Below, in pieces: positions 55,418 to 64,000 of a stretch of DNA of 64,000 nt (position 1 is the first letter of the stretch; each line of letters opens with the position of its first letter). The translations under genes were made by a program, and so were the position numbers. The notes under the pieces were generated by a model. The model ran no database searches. It saw only the letters and a program-made list of their open reading frames with translations, and was not told the origin of the DNA. Source of the stretch: Oscillospiraceae bacterium (GTDB lineage Bacteria > Bacillota > Clostridia > Oscillospirales > Oscillospiraceae); the NCBI GenBank assembly GCA_017541995.1, contig JAFXYD010000098.1, positions 49,514 to 113,513 of the forward strand, written 5' to 3'.

Positions 55418-58300
55418 TCAGACGGAGATCATCGTCTGCAGCGCTTCGCCGCAGGCCTCCAGCAGGGGCTTGCCCGCCACCACGCAGAGGGCGTTTTCGG
55501 CGGCCAGCTCCTCCAGCGCCGGGGCCAGGGCCAGCAGCGCCGCGGCGTCGGTGTGGATCAGCTCCCGGTAATGGCGCCGCACCTCCTCCTCGCTAACGCC
55601 CCGGAGCCAGCGGGAGTCTCCGGCCGTCATCCGGGCCTCCGCCCCCCGCAGGGGATCCATGGCGGAGACGGAGCCCAGGATGAAGCCCGTCAGATCCGGC
55701 TCCTCCCGGCAGAAGGCCCGCAGATAGGCGGGGGCGTTTCGCATGACCTCCAGGGAGCGGACGGGCTGGGGATCCCGATAGCTGTAGTAGAACATGTCGC
55801 CGTTGCTGCGGGCGCCGAAGCCGCAGCCGTAGGCGCCCCCCTGCACCCGGATCTCGTTCCAGAGGTAGGTGTAATTCAGCACGTTGGCCAGCACGGGGTA
55901 GCTGCCGCTGTAGCGCCGGCCCTGGCGCCGGAGGCTGCTGCCCATGGCGGCAAAGCCCACGGCGGCGGGGATCACCACCCCCTCCCGGCGGGCGCCGGGC
56001 AGCGGGTAGAAGGCGGGGCCGGGCTTGGCCTGACCCGAGGCGGGAATGGCAGCCCGGAAGGCCTCCGCCAGCTCCGGGGAGGCGGTCTCGTTGACGGATA
56101 TGGTCAGCCGCTCCCGGGTCACCAGGCGGCGGGCCAGGGCCCCCATCCGGCCCAGCAGGGCCCGCAGGCTCTCATCGTCCCCGGCGGCGGTCTTCTTCAG
56201 CCAGGCCACGGATTCCACGCCGCCGACGTACTCCTGGGCCAGGCCGTGGGCCGTCAGATCCGAGGCCACCCGGCCCAGGGCGAAGCGGTGCCCGGAGGAG
56301 GCCAAGGACATGGTGGCGTTGATGCTGAACTGCTGGAGATTGTCCCGCAGCAGCTCCAGATCCTCCCAGACCGTGGCGCTGAGGATCTCCGCCAGCAGGG
56401 CCGCGGCCCGGCTCCCCTGCTCCGGCAGGCAGGCCAGACCGGCGCTCAGCAGGATCCGGCAGCGGTCGGGCTCCTCCCCCTCCAGCACGCCGGGGGCAAA
56501 GCTCACGCGGCCCGTGGTGGACTTGATCTCCAGGGGCAGCCGGGCGCGGTCATAGCGGGCGGTGCCCATGCTGCCCAGCAGCTTGCACAGCAGGGAGAAC
56601 TCCGGCAGCTCCTCCAGCCGCAGATCCGAGGCCTCGAAGTGGGCCCGCAGGAAGAGCAGGCGGCTGCCGGTGCTGTGGCGCAGCAGCGGGGTCCCCGCCA
56701 GATCGCTGACGCTGTAGCGCAGGGGCTCGGGGTTCTCCGCCAGATCGGAGAGCCGCAGCATGGGGATGGCGGCCAGGGCCTCTTCGCTGTCGGGGCTCTG
56801 CTGCCAGAGCCGCAGGGCCTCGGCCCGGGCGTCCTGGGCCGCCAGCTCCTCCGGGCTCCAGGCCCCGGTCAGCGCCTGCACCCGGGCCTGCTCCGCCTGG
56901 GCCTGCTCGGCCCCCAGGGTGGCGGAGGGGATCAGGGTGACGGTGACTGTATGCTCGTTTTCCAGGAACAGCTCCCGCAGCAGACGCTCGGGGTAGTCCG
57001 TTTGCAGAGCCTGCTCCAGCTCCGCCACAGCCTGCTCCGCCAGCAGCCCCTGGGCGGGGTCGCCGTCGTAGAGCCAGCTGTCCAGCATATCCAGGGCCTC
57101 CGACAGGCTGCGGGGCACGGAGCCGCTGTCCCGGTCCCGGAGCTCGAAGGCGTAGCGGCGGAAGCAGGCCTCCAGCCGCTCCCGGTCCAGGCCCTGCTCC
57201 GTCAGCCGGGTCAGGGTCTCCCGGACGGTCCGCTCCAGGGCGGGCTGCTTGTCGGGGTCGGTGTTCCAGGCGTTCCAGTAGACGATGGACTGCTGGATCC
57301 CGTCCTCCAGCTCCAGGGAAAAGTCCTGGGCCAGGCCGGCGTCCAGCACCGCCCGCTTCAGGGGGGCGTCGTCGTCGCCGGTGAGATAGTCCGCCAGCAC
57401 GGAGAGGGCGTCGTTGCGCAGATCCTCGTCAAAGCGGGCCGCCAGGGTGCCGCAGGCCACCACGGTGCGCTGAGCGGGATCCTCATCGGGGCCGATGGCG
57501 TAGGGCAGGCTGCGGCGTCGGGCCGGGCCGGGCTGCTGCATGGGAATGTCAAAGGGGCAGTCCTGCCGCTCATAGGGGGAGAGGAAGTCGTCCAGCTTCT
57601 CCAGGCAGGCCGCCAGATCCACGCTGCCCACCAGGGAGATCCGGGCGTTGGAGGGGTGGTAGTATTTCCGGTGCATGGCTAAAAACTGCTCGTAGCTCAG
57701 ATCGGGAATGCAGGCCGGGTCGCCGCCGGACTCGAAGCCGTAGCAGTTGTCCGGGAAGAGCAGGGCGTAGAGCTCCGCCTCCATGATCCGCCCGGGGTCG
57801 GCGTAGGCGCCCTTCATCTCGTTGAGCACCACGCCCTGGCGGCAGAAGCCCTCCCCCTCCCGCTCAAAGCGCCAGCCCTCCTGGCGGAAGATCTCGGGCT
57901 TGCGGTAGATGGCGGGGTGGAACACCGCGTCCAGGTAGACGTCCATCAGATTCAGCAGGTCCCGGTCGTTCCGGCTGGAGACGGGGTAGACCGTCTTGTC
58001 GGGGTAGGTCATGGCGTTGAGGAAGGTCTGGACGGAGCTCTTCAGCAGCTCCACGAAGGGCTCCTTGACGGGGTATTTGTCGGAGCCGCAGAGTACGGAG
58101 TGCTCCAGAATATGGAAGACGCCGGTGGAGTCCTCGGGGAGAGTCTTGAAGGCAATGGAAAAGCTCTTGTTTTCGTCGGGCCGGTCCAGCCAGCAGAGCC
58201 TGGCTCCGGTCTTTTCGTGGACGTATTCGCGGAGCGTGCCGCCCAGCTCGGCAAATTCCCGGGCCCGGACCGGCACGAAGCCGTGGAGATTCTCTTTCAT
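55418..58300 (-). CDS. M16C zinc metallopeptidase (presequence-protease-like)
   Basis: 960 aa, four-domain pitrilysin type. The inverted zinc motif H63-I-L-E-H67 is followed by the distal glutamate region (N-E-M-K-G-A-Y, about 160-166). The C-terminal half carries the usual Y-L-W-N-E-I-R-V-Q-G-G-A-Y-G substrate-binding motif (about 815-828). Family members form a closing chamber that degrades short unstructured peptides. No signal peptide, so cytosolic. Own promoter at 58340-58368. Confidence 0.93.
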   Translation of the reverse strand: MKENLHGFVPVRAREFAELGGTLREYVHEKTGARLCWLDRPDENKSFSIAFKTLPEDSTGVFHILEHSVLCGSDKYPVKEPFVELLKSSVQTFLNAMTYPDKTVYPVSSRNDRDLLNLMDVYLDAVFHPAIYRKPEIFRQEGWRFEREGEGFCRQGVVLNEMKGAYADPGRIMEAELYALLFPDNCYGFESGGDPACIPDLSYEQFLAMHRKYYHPSNARISLVGSVDLAACLEKLDDFLSPYERQDCPFDIPMQQPGPARRRSLPYAIGPDEDPAQRTVVACGTLAARFDEDLRNDALSVLADYLTGDDDAPLKRAVLDAGLAQDFSLELEDGIQQSIVYWNAWNTDPDKQPALERTVRETLTRLTEQGLDRERLEACFRRYAFELRDRDSGSVPRSLSEALDMLDSWLYDGDPAQGLLAEQAVAELEQALQTDYPERLLRELFLENEHTVTVTLIPSATLGAEQAQAEQARVQALTGAWSPEELAAQDARAEALRLWQQSPDSEEALAAIPMLRLSDLAENPEPLRYSVSDLAGTPLLRHSTGSRLLFLRAHFEASDLRLEELPEFSLLCKLLGSMGTARYDRARLPLEIKSTTGRVSFAPGVLEGEEPDRCRILLSAGLACLPEQGSRAAALLAEILSATVWEDLELLRDNLQQFSINATMSLASSGHRFALGRVASDLTAHGLAQEYVGGVESVAWLKKTAAGDDESLRALLGRMGALARRLVTRERLTISVNETASPELAEAFRAAIPASGQAKPGPAFYPLPGARREGVVIPAAVGFAAMGSSLRRQGRRYSGSYPVLANVLNYTYLWNEIRVQGGAYGCGFGARSNGDMFYYSYRDPQPVRSLEVMRNAPAYLRAFCREEPDLTGFILGSVSAMDPLRGAEARMTAGDSRWLRGVSEEEVRRHYRELIHTDAAALLALAPALEELAAENALCVVAGKPLLEACGEALQTMISV

Positions 58301-58339
58301 GGGGATAGTCCTTTCTTGACAGACTTGTTTGACAGGCCT

Positions 58340-58368
58340 ATGGTATCATGCCCGCCCGCCGCTGTCAA
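58340..58368 (-). promoter_or_regulatory. Promoter of M16 peptidase
   Basis: Minus-strand TTGACA (58363-58368), 17 nt, TACCAT (58340-58345), with TGA before the -10. Confidence 0.75.
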
Positions 58369-58398
58369 GAAAAAGTCGGGCCGACGGGCAAGGGACAG

Positions 58399-58427
58399 TT
58401 GACAAATAATTATCCGTTTTATATAAT
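58399..58427 (+). promoter_or_regulatory. Promoter of second GSIII
   Basis: TTGACA (58399-58404), 17 nt, TATAAT (58422-58427). It shares TTGACAAATAA with the first GSIII promoter. The 55-nt leader has a GC hairpin but no terminator. Confidence 0.92.
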
Positions 58428-58487
58428 ATACCGGTATTTAGCGGAGTCCGGCCCTCCGGCCGGGGCCGCGAAAAGGAGTTTAATTGC

Positions 58488-60578
58488 ATGGATCATGATT
58501 TTGACTGTTTTGGCAGTCTCGTATTTGACGACCGGGTGATGAAGGCCACCCTCTCGGCGGAGATCTATCAGAAGCTGCGCCGCACCATCGACGAGGGCAG
58601 CGATCTGGACGCCGCCGTGGCCAACGCCGTGGCCGCCGCCATGAAGACCTGGGCCCTGGAGCACGGGGCCACCCACTTCACCCACTGGTTCCAGCCCCTC
58701 ACCGGTATCACCGCCGAAAAGCACGAGAGCTTCATCTCCCCCGCCTCCGACGGCCGCATCATCCCCGAGTTCTCCGGCCGGGAGCTGATCCGCGGCGAGG
58801 CCGATGGCTCCTCCTTCCCCTCCGGCGGCCTGCGGGCCACCTTTGAGGCCCGGGGCTACACCGCCTGGGATCCCACCTCCTTCGCCTTTATCAAGGACAA
58901 AACCCTCTGCATTCCCACCGCCTTCTGCTCCTACGGGGGCGAGGCCCTGGATAAAAAAACGCCCCTGCTGCGCTCCATGGACGCCCTGAACCGCCAGGCT
59001 CTGCGGGTGCTGCGGCTCTTCGGCCACCGGAACGTGGGCCGGGTGCGGACCTGCGTGGGCGCCGAGCAGGAATACTTCCTCATCGACCGCGCCCTGTATC
59101 TCAAGCGCAAGGATCTGATCTTCACCGGGCGCACCCTCTTCGGCGCCCCGCCCCCCAAGGGCCAGGAGATGGACGACCACTACTACGGCTCCATCAAGCC
59201 CCGGGTGGCGGCCTTTATGGAGGAGCTGAACCGGGAGCTCTGGAAGCTGGGCATTCTGGCGAAAACCGAGCACAACGAGGTGGCCCCCTCCCAGCACGAG
59301 CTGGCCCCGGTGTACACCACCACCAACATCGCCACGGATCAGAACCAGCTCACCATGGAGATCATGCAGAAGATCGCCCTGCGGCATGATCTGGTCTGCC
59401 TGCTCCACGAGAAGCCCTTCGCGGGGGTCAACGGCTCCGGCAAGCACAACAACTGGTCCATCGCCACCGACAGCGGCGTGAACCTCCTCTCCCCCGGCGA
59501 CACTCCCTATGAGAACGCCCAGTTTCTGCTCTTCCTCTGCGCCGTCATCCAGGCCGTGGACGACTACCAGGATCTGCTGCGGATCTCCGCCGCCACGGCG
59601 GGCAACGATCACCGCCTGGGGGCCTCCGAGGCGCCTCCCGCCATTATCTCCATCTTCCTGGGGGACGAGCTGACGGCCATTATGGACGCCATCGTGGCCG
59701 GGCGGCCCTACAACGGCGCCGGGAAAACCACCCTGAAGCTGGGGGTGGACGCCCTGCCCCGCTTCGCCCGGGACAACACCGACCGCAACCGCACCTCTCC
59801 CTTCGCCTTCACCGGCAACAAGTTTGAGTTCCGCAGCGTTGGCTCCTCCGACAGCATCGCCTGCGCCAACATCATGATCAACACCGCCGTGGCGGAGTCT
59901 CTGCGGCAGTTTGCCGACCGGCTGGAGGCCGCTCCGGACTTTGAAAGCGAGCTCCACGAGCTGATCCGGGAGACCTTCCGCAGCCACCGCCGCATCATCT
60001 TCAACGGCAACGGCTACGACGAGGCCTGGATCCAGGAGGCCAAGGCCCGGGGCCTGTGCAACTACCCCGCCACCCCGGAGGCCCTGCCCCATCTGCTGGA
60101 CGAAAAGAACGTGGCCCTCTTCAAGCGCCACCGGGTCTACAGCCTCACAGAGCTGGCCGCCCGCTGCGAGACCCTGCTGGAGAACTACTGCAAAACCGTC
60201 CAGATTGAGGCCAAAACCATGCTGAGCATGACCCGCCGGGAGCTGCTGCCCGCCATTTCCGGGGCCGCGGCGAAGCTGGCCGCCGACGCCGGCGCCAAGC
60301 GCGCCCTCTGCCCGGAGCTGCCCTGCCGCTATGAGCTGGACCGGGTCCAGCGCCTCTCCGCCCTGTCCGACGGCATCGACCGGCAGACGGAGGCCATTGC
60401 CGCGGAGGCCGCCGAAATCGCCGCCATCGGCTCCACGGCCCTGCGGGCCGCGGCCATCCGGGAGCGGCTGCTGCCCGCCATGGGCCGCCTGCGGGCGGAC
60501 TGCGACGCGGCGGAGGCCCTGGTGCCCGCCGGACAATGGCCCTTCCCCAGCTACGCGGAGCTGCTGTTCAGCGTGTAA
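58488..60578 (+). CDS. Glutamine synthetase type III (copy 2)
   Basis: 696 aa, same length and motifs as copy 1 ([33 protein letters not shown]). Residues 1-575 align without gaps with scattered substitutions; the last 110 diverge much more (for example [13 protein letters not shown] against [13 protein letters not shown]). It is GC-richer than copy 1, uses its own promoter, has no leader terminator and is monocistronic. It is likely the constitutive or differently regulated partner. Confidence 0.95.
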   Translation: MDHDFDCFGSLVFDDRVMKATLSAEIYQKLRRTIDEGSDLDAAVANAVAAAMKTWALEHGATHFTHWFQPLTGITAEKHESFISPASDGRIIPEFSGRELIRGEADGSSFPSGGLRATFEARGYTAWDPTSFAFIKDKTLCIPTAFCSYGGEALDKKTPLLRSMDALNRQALRVLRLFGHRNVGRVRTCVGAEQEYFLIDRALYLKRKDLIFTGRTLFGAPPPKGQEMDDHYYGSIKPRVAAFMEELNRELWKLGILAKTEHNEVAPSQHELAPVYTTTNIATDQNQLTMEIMQKIALRHDLVCLLHEKPFAGVNGSGKHNNWSIATDSGVNLLSPGDTPYENAQFLLFLCAVIQAVDDYQDLLRISAATAGNDHRLGASEAPPAIISIFLGDELTAIMDAIVAGRPYNGAGKTTLKLGVDALPRFARDNTDRNRTSPFAFTGNKFEFRSVGSSDSIACANIMINTAVAESLRQFADRLEAAPDFESELHELIRETFRSHRRIIFNGNGYDEAWIQEAKARGLCNYPATPEALPHLLDEKNVALFKRHRVYSLTELAARCETLLENYCKTVQIEAKTMLSMTRRELLPAISGAAAKLAADAGAKRALCPELPCRYELDRVQRLSALSDGIDRQTEAIAAEAAEIAAIGSTALRAAAIRERLLPAMGRLRADCDAAEALVPAGQWPFPSYAELLFSV

Positions 60579-60644
60579 CCCCTTTCAAAACTGTAAACGG
60601 GACAAGTTTTCACCATACATAAAACAGATCTGGAGGTCTTCATC

Positions 60645-61634
60645 ATGGAAAAAACCTTTGACGTGACAGCCCTTGGCGAGCTGCTCATCGACTTCACCCA
60701 GAACGGACTGAGCCAGCAGGGCAATCCCCTCTTTGAGGCCAACCCCGGCGGCGCACCCTGCAACGTGCTGGCCATGCTGCAGAAGCTGGGCCACAAAACC
60801 GCCTTCCTGGGCAAGGTGGGCGCCGACGGCTTTGGAGACCAGCTGGCCCAGGTGGCGGCGGAGGCCGGCATCGAGCTGCGGGGGCTGAGACGGGATCAGG
60901 AGGTTCACACCACCCTGGCCATCGTCCACACCAAGCCCGGCGGAGACCGGGACTTCTCCTTCTACCGCAATCCCGGCGCGGACATGATGCTCCGGGAGGA
61001 GGAGCTGGACCGGGAGCTGCTGCGGGATAGCAGAATTTTCCACTTCGGCACCCTGTCCATGACCCACGACGCGGTGCGCGACGCCACCAAGACCGCCGTG
61101 CTGGCCGCCCGGAACGCCGGGGCGCTGATCTCCTTCGACCCCAATCTCCGGCCTCCCCTGTGGGCCTCCCTGGAGACGGCCCGGACCCAGATCGTCTGGG
61201 GTCTGAGCCAGTGCGACATTCTGAAAATTTCCGACAATGAGGTGGAATTCCTCTTCCCCAAGGCGGTCAGGACCCCCAACGGCCCCGACTATGTGGCGGG
61301 GGCCAGGAAGCTTCTGGCGGAGTTCCCCAACATCAAGCTGCTGAACGTCACCTGCGGCCCCGACGGCAGCTACAGCTTCTGCTGCGGCCACCAGGTCTTT
61401 GTGCCCTCCTTCAAGCTGGGCGGCACCATTGAGACCACCGGGGCCGGAGACACCTTCTGCGCCTGCGTCCTGCACAACGTGCTGCTCCACGGCCTGGAGA
61501 ACCGCGGCGAGGAGAGCCTGCGGCAGATGCTCCGCTTTGCCAACGCCGCCGCCTACCTGGTCACCACCAAGAAGGGCGCCATCCGCTCCATGCCCGATCC
61601 GAAGGACGTGGAGGAGATTCTGGCGAAGCATTGA
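60645..61634 (+). CDS. PfkB-family sugar kinase, probable fructokinase
   Basis: 329 aa. N-terminal V-T-A-L-G-E-L-L-I-D-F, P-G-G-A-P-C-N-V-L-A-M-L (substrate-binding Gly pair) and the C-terminal anion hole E-T-T-G-A-G-D-T-F-C-A (catalytic Asp). The G-E-L-L-I-D-F-T start and N-P-G-G-A-P-N/C-V pattern fit fructokinases more than ribokinases, but other ketoses are possible. TGGAGG upstream; a 21-bp terminator follows. Confidence 0.88.
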   Translation: MEKTFDVTALGELLIDFTQNGLSQQGNPLFEANPGGAPCNVLAMLQKLGHKTAFLGKVGADGFGDQLAQVAAEAGIELRGLRRDQEVHTTLAIVHTKPGGDRDFSFYRNPGADMMLREEELDRELLRDSRIFHFGTLSMTHDAVRDATKTAVLAARNAGALISFDPNLRPPLWASLETARTQIVWGLSQCDILKISDNEVEFLFPKAVRTPNGPDYVAGARKLLAEFPNIKLLNVTCGPDGSYSFCCGHQVFVPSFKLGGTIETTGAGDTFCACVLHNVLLHGLENRGEESLRQMLRFANAAAYLVTTKKGAIRSMPDPKDVEEILAKH

Positions 61635-61661
61635 TTGCAGAAATATTAAAACGGAAGAAAT

Positions 61662-61708
61662 AATAAAACGGAAGAAGTGAGGCAGGCCCTCACTTCTTCC
61701 GTTTTATT
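61662..61708. terminator. 21-bp perfect terminator, overlapping the next gene's 3' end
   Basis: 61662-61682 pairs exactly with 61688-61708 around CAGGC, with A- and T-rich feet, so it works both ways. Its right arm encodes the last residues (R-I-K-R-K-K) and stop of the leftward gene. A tandem partial copy of the left arm (AAAACGGAAGAA) lies just upstream. Confidence 0.92.
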
Positions 61709-62220
61709 CTGTATAGAAGGGTCAGTCGCTTCAAAAGCAGATCATAGAGCAGGAAGGTCAGATTTCCCAGGGCCAGGAGGACCAGAAGGAGAGGCAGGCC
61801 CATTTCCCGGGCCTCCTGCACCAGGGCCTCCAGCTGAAGGACCAGGATCAGCAGGGCGTAGAGGGCGGCCACGGCGGCGTTGAAGAGCAGCAGCTTGCAG
61901 ATCATCCGGGGCAGCCTCGGCAGCCGGTCCAGGCCGGGCCTTGCCAGAGGATACCAGCCCAGGAAGACGAAGACGAAGGCCGTCTCCTTGTCCTGGCAGA
62001 GCAGCGTCCCCAGCAGGGCCGCCGCGGCGTACCAGCCCAGGCAGAGGGATTTGGGCAGCTCCGCCAGCAGGACAATCAGCGGCAGGGATGCCGCCATGGG
62101 GGCCAGATAGGTGCCGATGGGAATGACGCCCCCCAGCAGCAGGATCACCACCGCCAGGGCCGCCAGGACGCCCCCCAGGGCGATTTGTTTTGTTTTGACT
62201 CGAAGATCAGGCATTTTCAT
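61690..62220 (-). CDS. Small polytopic membrane protein, ECF S-component-like
   Basis: 176 aa with five or six hydrophobic helices. The N-terminus K-T-K-Q-I-A-L-G-G-V-L-A-A-L-A-V-V-I-L-L-L-G-G resembles substrate-capture (S) subunits of energy-coupling-factor transporters, but no ATPase or T subunit is adjacent. Substrate unknown. It is 35 nt downstream of the ClpC-type gene; GGAGGAATG-like site upstream. The C-terminus is encoded by a terminator arm. Confidence 0.65.
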   Translation of the reverse strand: MKMPDLRVKTKQIALGGVLAALAVVILLLGGVIPIGTYLAPMAASLPLIVLLAELPKSLCLGWYAAAALLGTLLCQDKETAFVFVFLGWYPLARPGLDRLPRLPRMICKLLLFNAAVAALYALLILVLQLEALVQEAREMGLPLLLVLLALGNLTFLLYDLLLKRLTLLYRIKRKK

Positions 62221-62255
62221 TCCTCCGGGAAAGGAAAAGTGCGAAGCCCTGATCC

Positions 62256-64000
62256 CTACTTTGCGTCCAGCGTGATCTTGTCGTCAGCGACGGTGAGAGC
62301 GATGATCCGGATGGGCTCCTTGTAGCTGTCGATGATCTTTTCCGCGATGGGGTTTTCGATCTCCTTTTCGATGGTGCGGCGGAGGTTCCGGGCGCCGTAC
62401 TGGACGGAGTAGGACTTCTTCGTCAAATAGTCCAGCACCGCGTCGTCCCAGCCCAGGGCGATGCCCCGCTCGTCCAGGTTGGCCTTCAGCTCGCTGAGCA
62501 TAATGACGGCGATATCCCGGAAATTGGCCTCGGAGAGCTTGTTGAAGCAGACAATCTCGTCCACCCGGTTGATGAACTCGGGGCGGAGGAACTCTCCCAG
62601 GGCTTTCAGCGCCTTGTCCTTGGTCTGCTCGGTGAGGCTCTTGCCGAAGCCCACGGAGCCCTCCTTCCGGTCGGAGCCCGCGTTGGAGGTCATGACGATG
62701 ATGGTGTTCTCAAAGTTCACCAGGCGGCCCTGGGCGTCGGTGATGCGGCCGTCGTCCAGAATCTGCAGCAGGATGTTCAGCACGTCGGGATGGGCCTTCT
62801 CGATCTCGTCGAAGAGAATGACGGAGTAGGGCTTGCGGCGGATCTTCTCCGTCAGCTGGCCCGCCTCGTCGTAGCCCACGTAGCCCGGAGGGGAGCCGAT
62901 GATCTTGGAGACGGAGTGCTTCTCCATGTACTCGGACATGTCCAGCCGCACCAGAGACTCCACGGACTGGAAGAGCTCGTCGGCCAGGCGCTTCACCAGC
63001 TCGGTCTTGCCCACGCCGGTGGCCCCCACGAAGATGAAGGACACGGGACGCTTCTTGGGGCTGATGCCCGCCCGGCTGCGGCGGATGGCGGAGCAGATGG
63101 CGGAAATGGCCTCGTCCTGGCCCACCACGTGCTTTTTCAGATTCGCCTCCAGGCTGCGGAGCTGCTCGTACTCCTGGGCCTGGATCTTGGAGGCGGGGAT
63201 CTTGGTCCAGAGCTCGATGACCCGGGCCAGGTTTTCCAGATTCAGCCGGGGCTTGGGCTTAGCCTCCAGCTCCGCGATCTTCTCCCCCAGCTGCAGGGAC
63301 TTGGATTTCAGCGTGGCGATGCGCTCATAGTCCTCCGGGGTCTTTTCCTCGGTCTTCTCCGTGAGCATTTTCAGCTCGAACTCCACGTCGGACAGGTCCT
63401 TGGAGGCCGTGGCCAGCTCGTTGATGACGGGGTTGCGGAGGTTTTCGTCGGAGCAGGCCTCGTCCAGCAGGTCGATGGCCTTGTCCGGCAGGTAGCGGTC
63501 GGTGATATAGCGCTCGGAGAGCAGGACGGTCTGCCGGGCAATCTCCGGGGTAATCTCCACCCCGTGATACTGCTCGTAGTAGCCCGCGATGCCCCTGATG
63601 ATGGCGATGGACTGCTCGATGGTGGGCTCGTTCACCGTCACGGGCTGGAAGCGCCGCTCCAGGGCGGAGTCCTTTTCGATATACTTGCGGTACTCCTTGA
63701 AGGTGGTGGCGCCCACCACCTGGACCTCGCCCCGGGACAGGGCGGGCTTGAGGATGTTGGCGGCGTTCATGGAGCCCTCGGCGTCTCCCGCGCCCACTAA
63801 GTTGTGGACCTCGTCGATCACCAGGATGATGTTGCCGCAGGCCTTGATCTCCCCGATCAGATTCTTCATGCGGCTTTCAAACTGGCCCCGGAACTGGGTG
63901 CCCGCCACCATGGCGGTCATATCCAGCAGGAAGACCTCCTTGTCCCGGAGCTTGTAGGGCACCTCGCCCTTGGCGATTTTCTGGGCCAGGCCCTCGGCAA
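62256..64000 (-). CDS. ClpC/ClpB-type AAA+ ATPase (partial, 5' end outside)
   Basis: About 580 C-terminal residues. The end of AAA-1 (V-I-D-E-V-H-N-L-V-G-A-G, Walker B; R-Y-I-T-D-R-Y-L-P-D-K-A-I-D-L), a short middle helical segment, and a complete AAA-2: Walker A G-A-T-G-V-G-K-T-E-L, L-F-D-E-I-E-K-A-H, G-S-P-P-G-Y-V-G-Y and R-P-E-F-I-N-R. The short middle domain favours ClpC over ClpB. Such unfoldases feed ClpP or act alone on damaged proteins. The frame stays open to the right edge of the window. Confidence 0.9.
   Translation of the reverse strand, partial: AEGLAQKIAKGEVPYKLRDKEVFLLDMTAMVAGTQFRGQFESRMKNLIGEIKACGNIILVIDEVHNLVGAGDAEGSMNAANILKPALSRGEVQVVGATTFKEYRKYIEKDSALERRFQPVTVNEPTIEQSIAIIRGIAGYYEQYHGVEITPEIARQTVLLSERYITDRYLPDKAIDLLDEACSDENLRNPVINELATASKDLSDVEFELKMLTEKTEEKTPEDYERIATLKSKSLQLGEKIAELEAKPKPRLNLENLARVIELWTKIPASKIQAQEYEQLRSLEANLKKHVVGQDEAISAICSAIRRSRAGISPKKRPVSFIFVGATGVGKTELVKRLADELFQSVESLVRLDMSEYMEKHSVSKIIGSPPGYVGYDEAGQLTEKIRRKPYSVILFDEIEKAHPDVLNILLQILDDGRITDAQGRLVNFENTIIVMTSNAGSDRKEGSVGFGKSLTEQTKDKALKALGEFLRPEFINRVDEIVCFNKLSEANFRDIAVIMLSELKANLDERGIALGWDDAVLDYLTKKSYSVQYGARNLRRTIEKEIENPIAEKIIDSYKEPIRIIALTVADDKITLDAK

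Noticed and set aside
55553-57682. 700-codon plus-strand open frame opposite the M16 peptidase
   Set aside because: GC-rich coding DNA leaves the antisense frame open. The translated sequence is Gly/Gln/Pro-rich without domains, while the minus strand has a full M16C protein.
58301-58350. Plus-strand TTGACA-17-TATGGT near 58316-58344
   Set aside because: It points to the GSIII gene but a much better TTGACA-17-TATAAT lies closer at 58399-58427; the overlapping minus-strand promoter explains the sequence better.

Overview
The window looks like a chromosomal segment from a GC-rich, anaerobic, gut-type Clostridia (Bacillota), most plausibly the Oscillospiraceae/Ruminococcaceae group. The reasons are Shine-Dalgarno-rich starts with TTGACA-17-TATAAT promoters, the rpmG-secE-nusG-rplK order, two type III glutamine synthetases with an ANTAR regulator, LL-diaminopimelate aminotransferase, rubredoxin, and small clostridial proteins around a metal P-type ATPase. 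This placement is inferred from gene content, not from a database search.

Layout. 0-1.1 kb: translation/transcription/secretion genes (rplK start, nusG, secE, rpmG) reading left, divergent from ruvX. 1.3-6.1 kb: ruvX, an O-antigen-ligase-like membrane protein, a short-loop rubredoxin, and the rsmA / radical SAM / tatD operon. 6.3-11.1 kb: an AT-richer GNAT gene, a multi-hairpin intergenic element, hslO, a methyltransferase, two paralogous lipoproteins and udk. 11.1-16 kb: tex and, 3 nt upstream of it, a large LRR-Roc-COR GTPase ending in an HNH nuclease domain. This is the most unusual gene here.

16.2-22.8 kb is a mobile-element zone at a tRNA-Leu(UAG) gene. It holds a 39-nt copy of the tRNA 5' half, a large serine recombinase, a small TnpW-like ORF, a sigma-like regulator, hairpins resembling a transfer origin, and several genes cut and joined to each other: relaxase with old-yellow-enzyme, beta-glucosidase with recombinase, recombinase with Sir2. 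A 28-bp near-perfect direct repeat links the recombinase 3' end (16.66 kb) to a relic at 34.82 kb, bracketing 18 kb.

22.8-34.7 kb is a nitrogen module: ANTAR regulator and short glutamine synthetase reading left, and divergently a GSIII-purA-purB-guaA-pyrG-dapF-dapL operon reading right behind a consensus promoter and a leader terminator. The enzymes make glutamine and then spend Gln, Asp or Glu nitrogen on AMP, GMP, CTP and meso-DAP.

34.7-51.3 kb: a metal P-type ATPase operon (DUF6110-like protein, ATPase, 26-residue peptide), a response regulator / kinase / ABC transporter / accessory-protein operon, decayed SDR and GH3 genes, a nitroreductase, an L,D-transpeptidase, lgt, and a sigma / anti-sigma / lipoprotein operon. 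51.4-64 kb: recG, argS, an M16 peptidase, a second GSIII, a PfkB sugar kinase, a small membrane protein and a ClpC-type ATPase running off the right edge.
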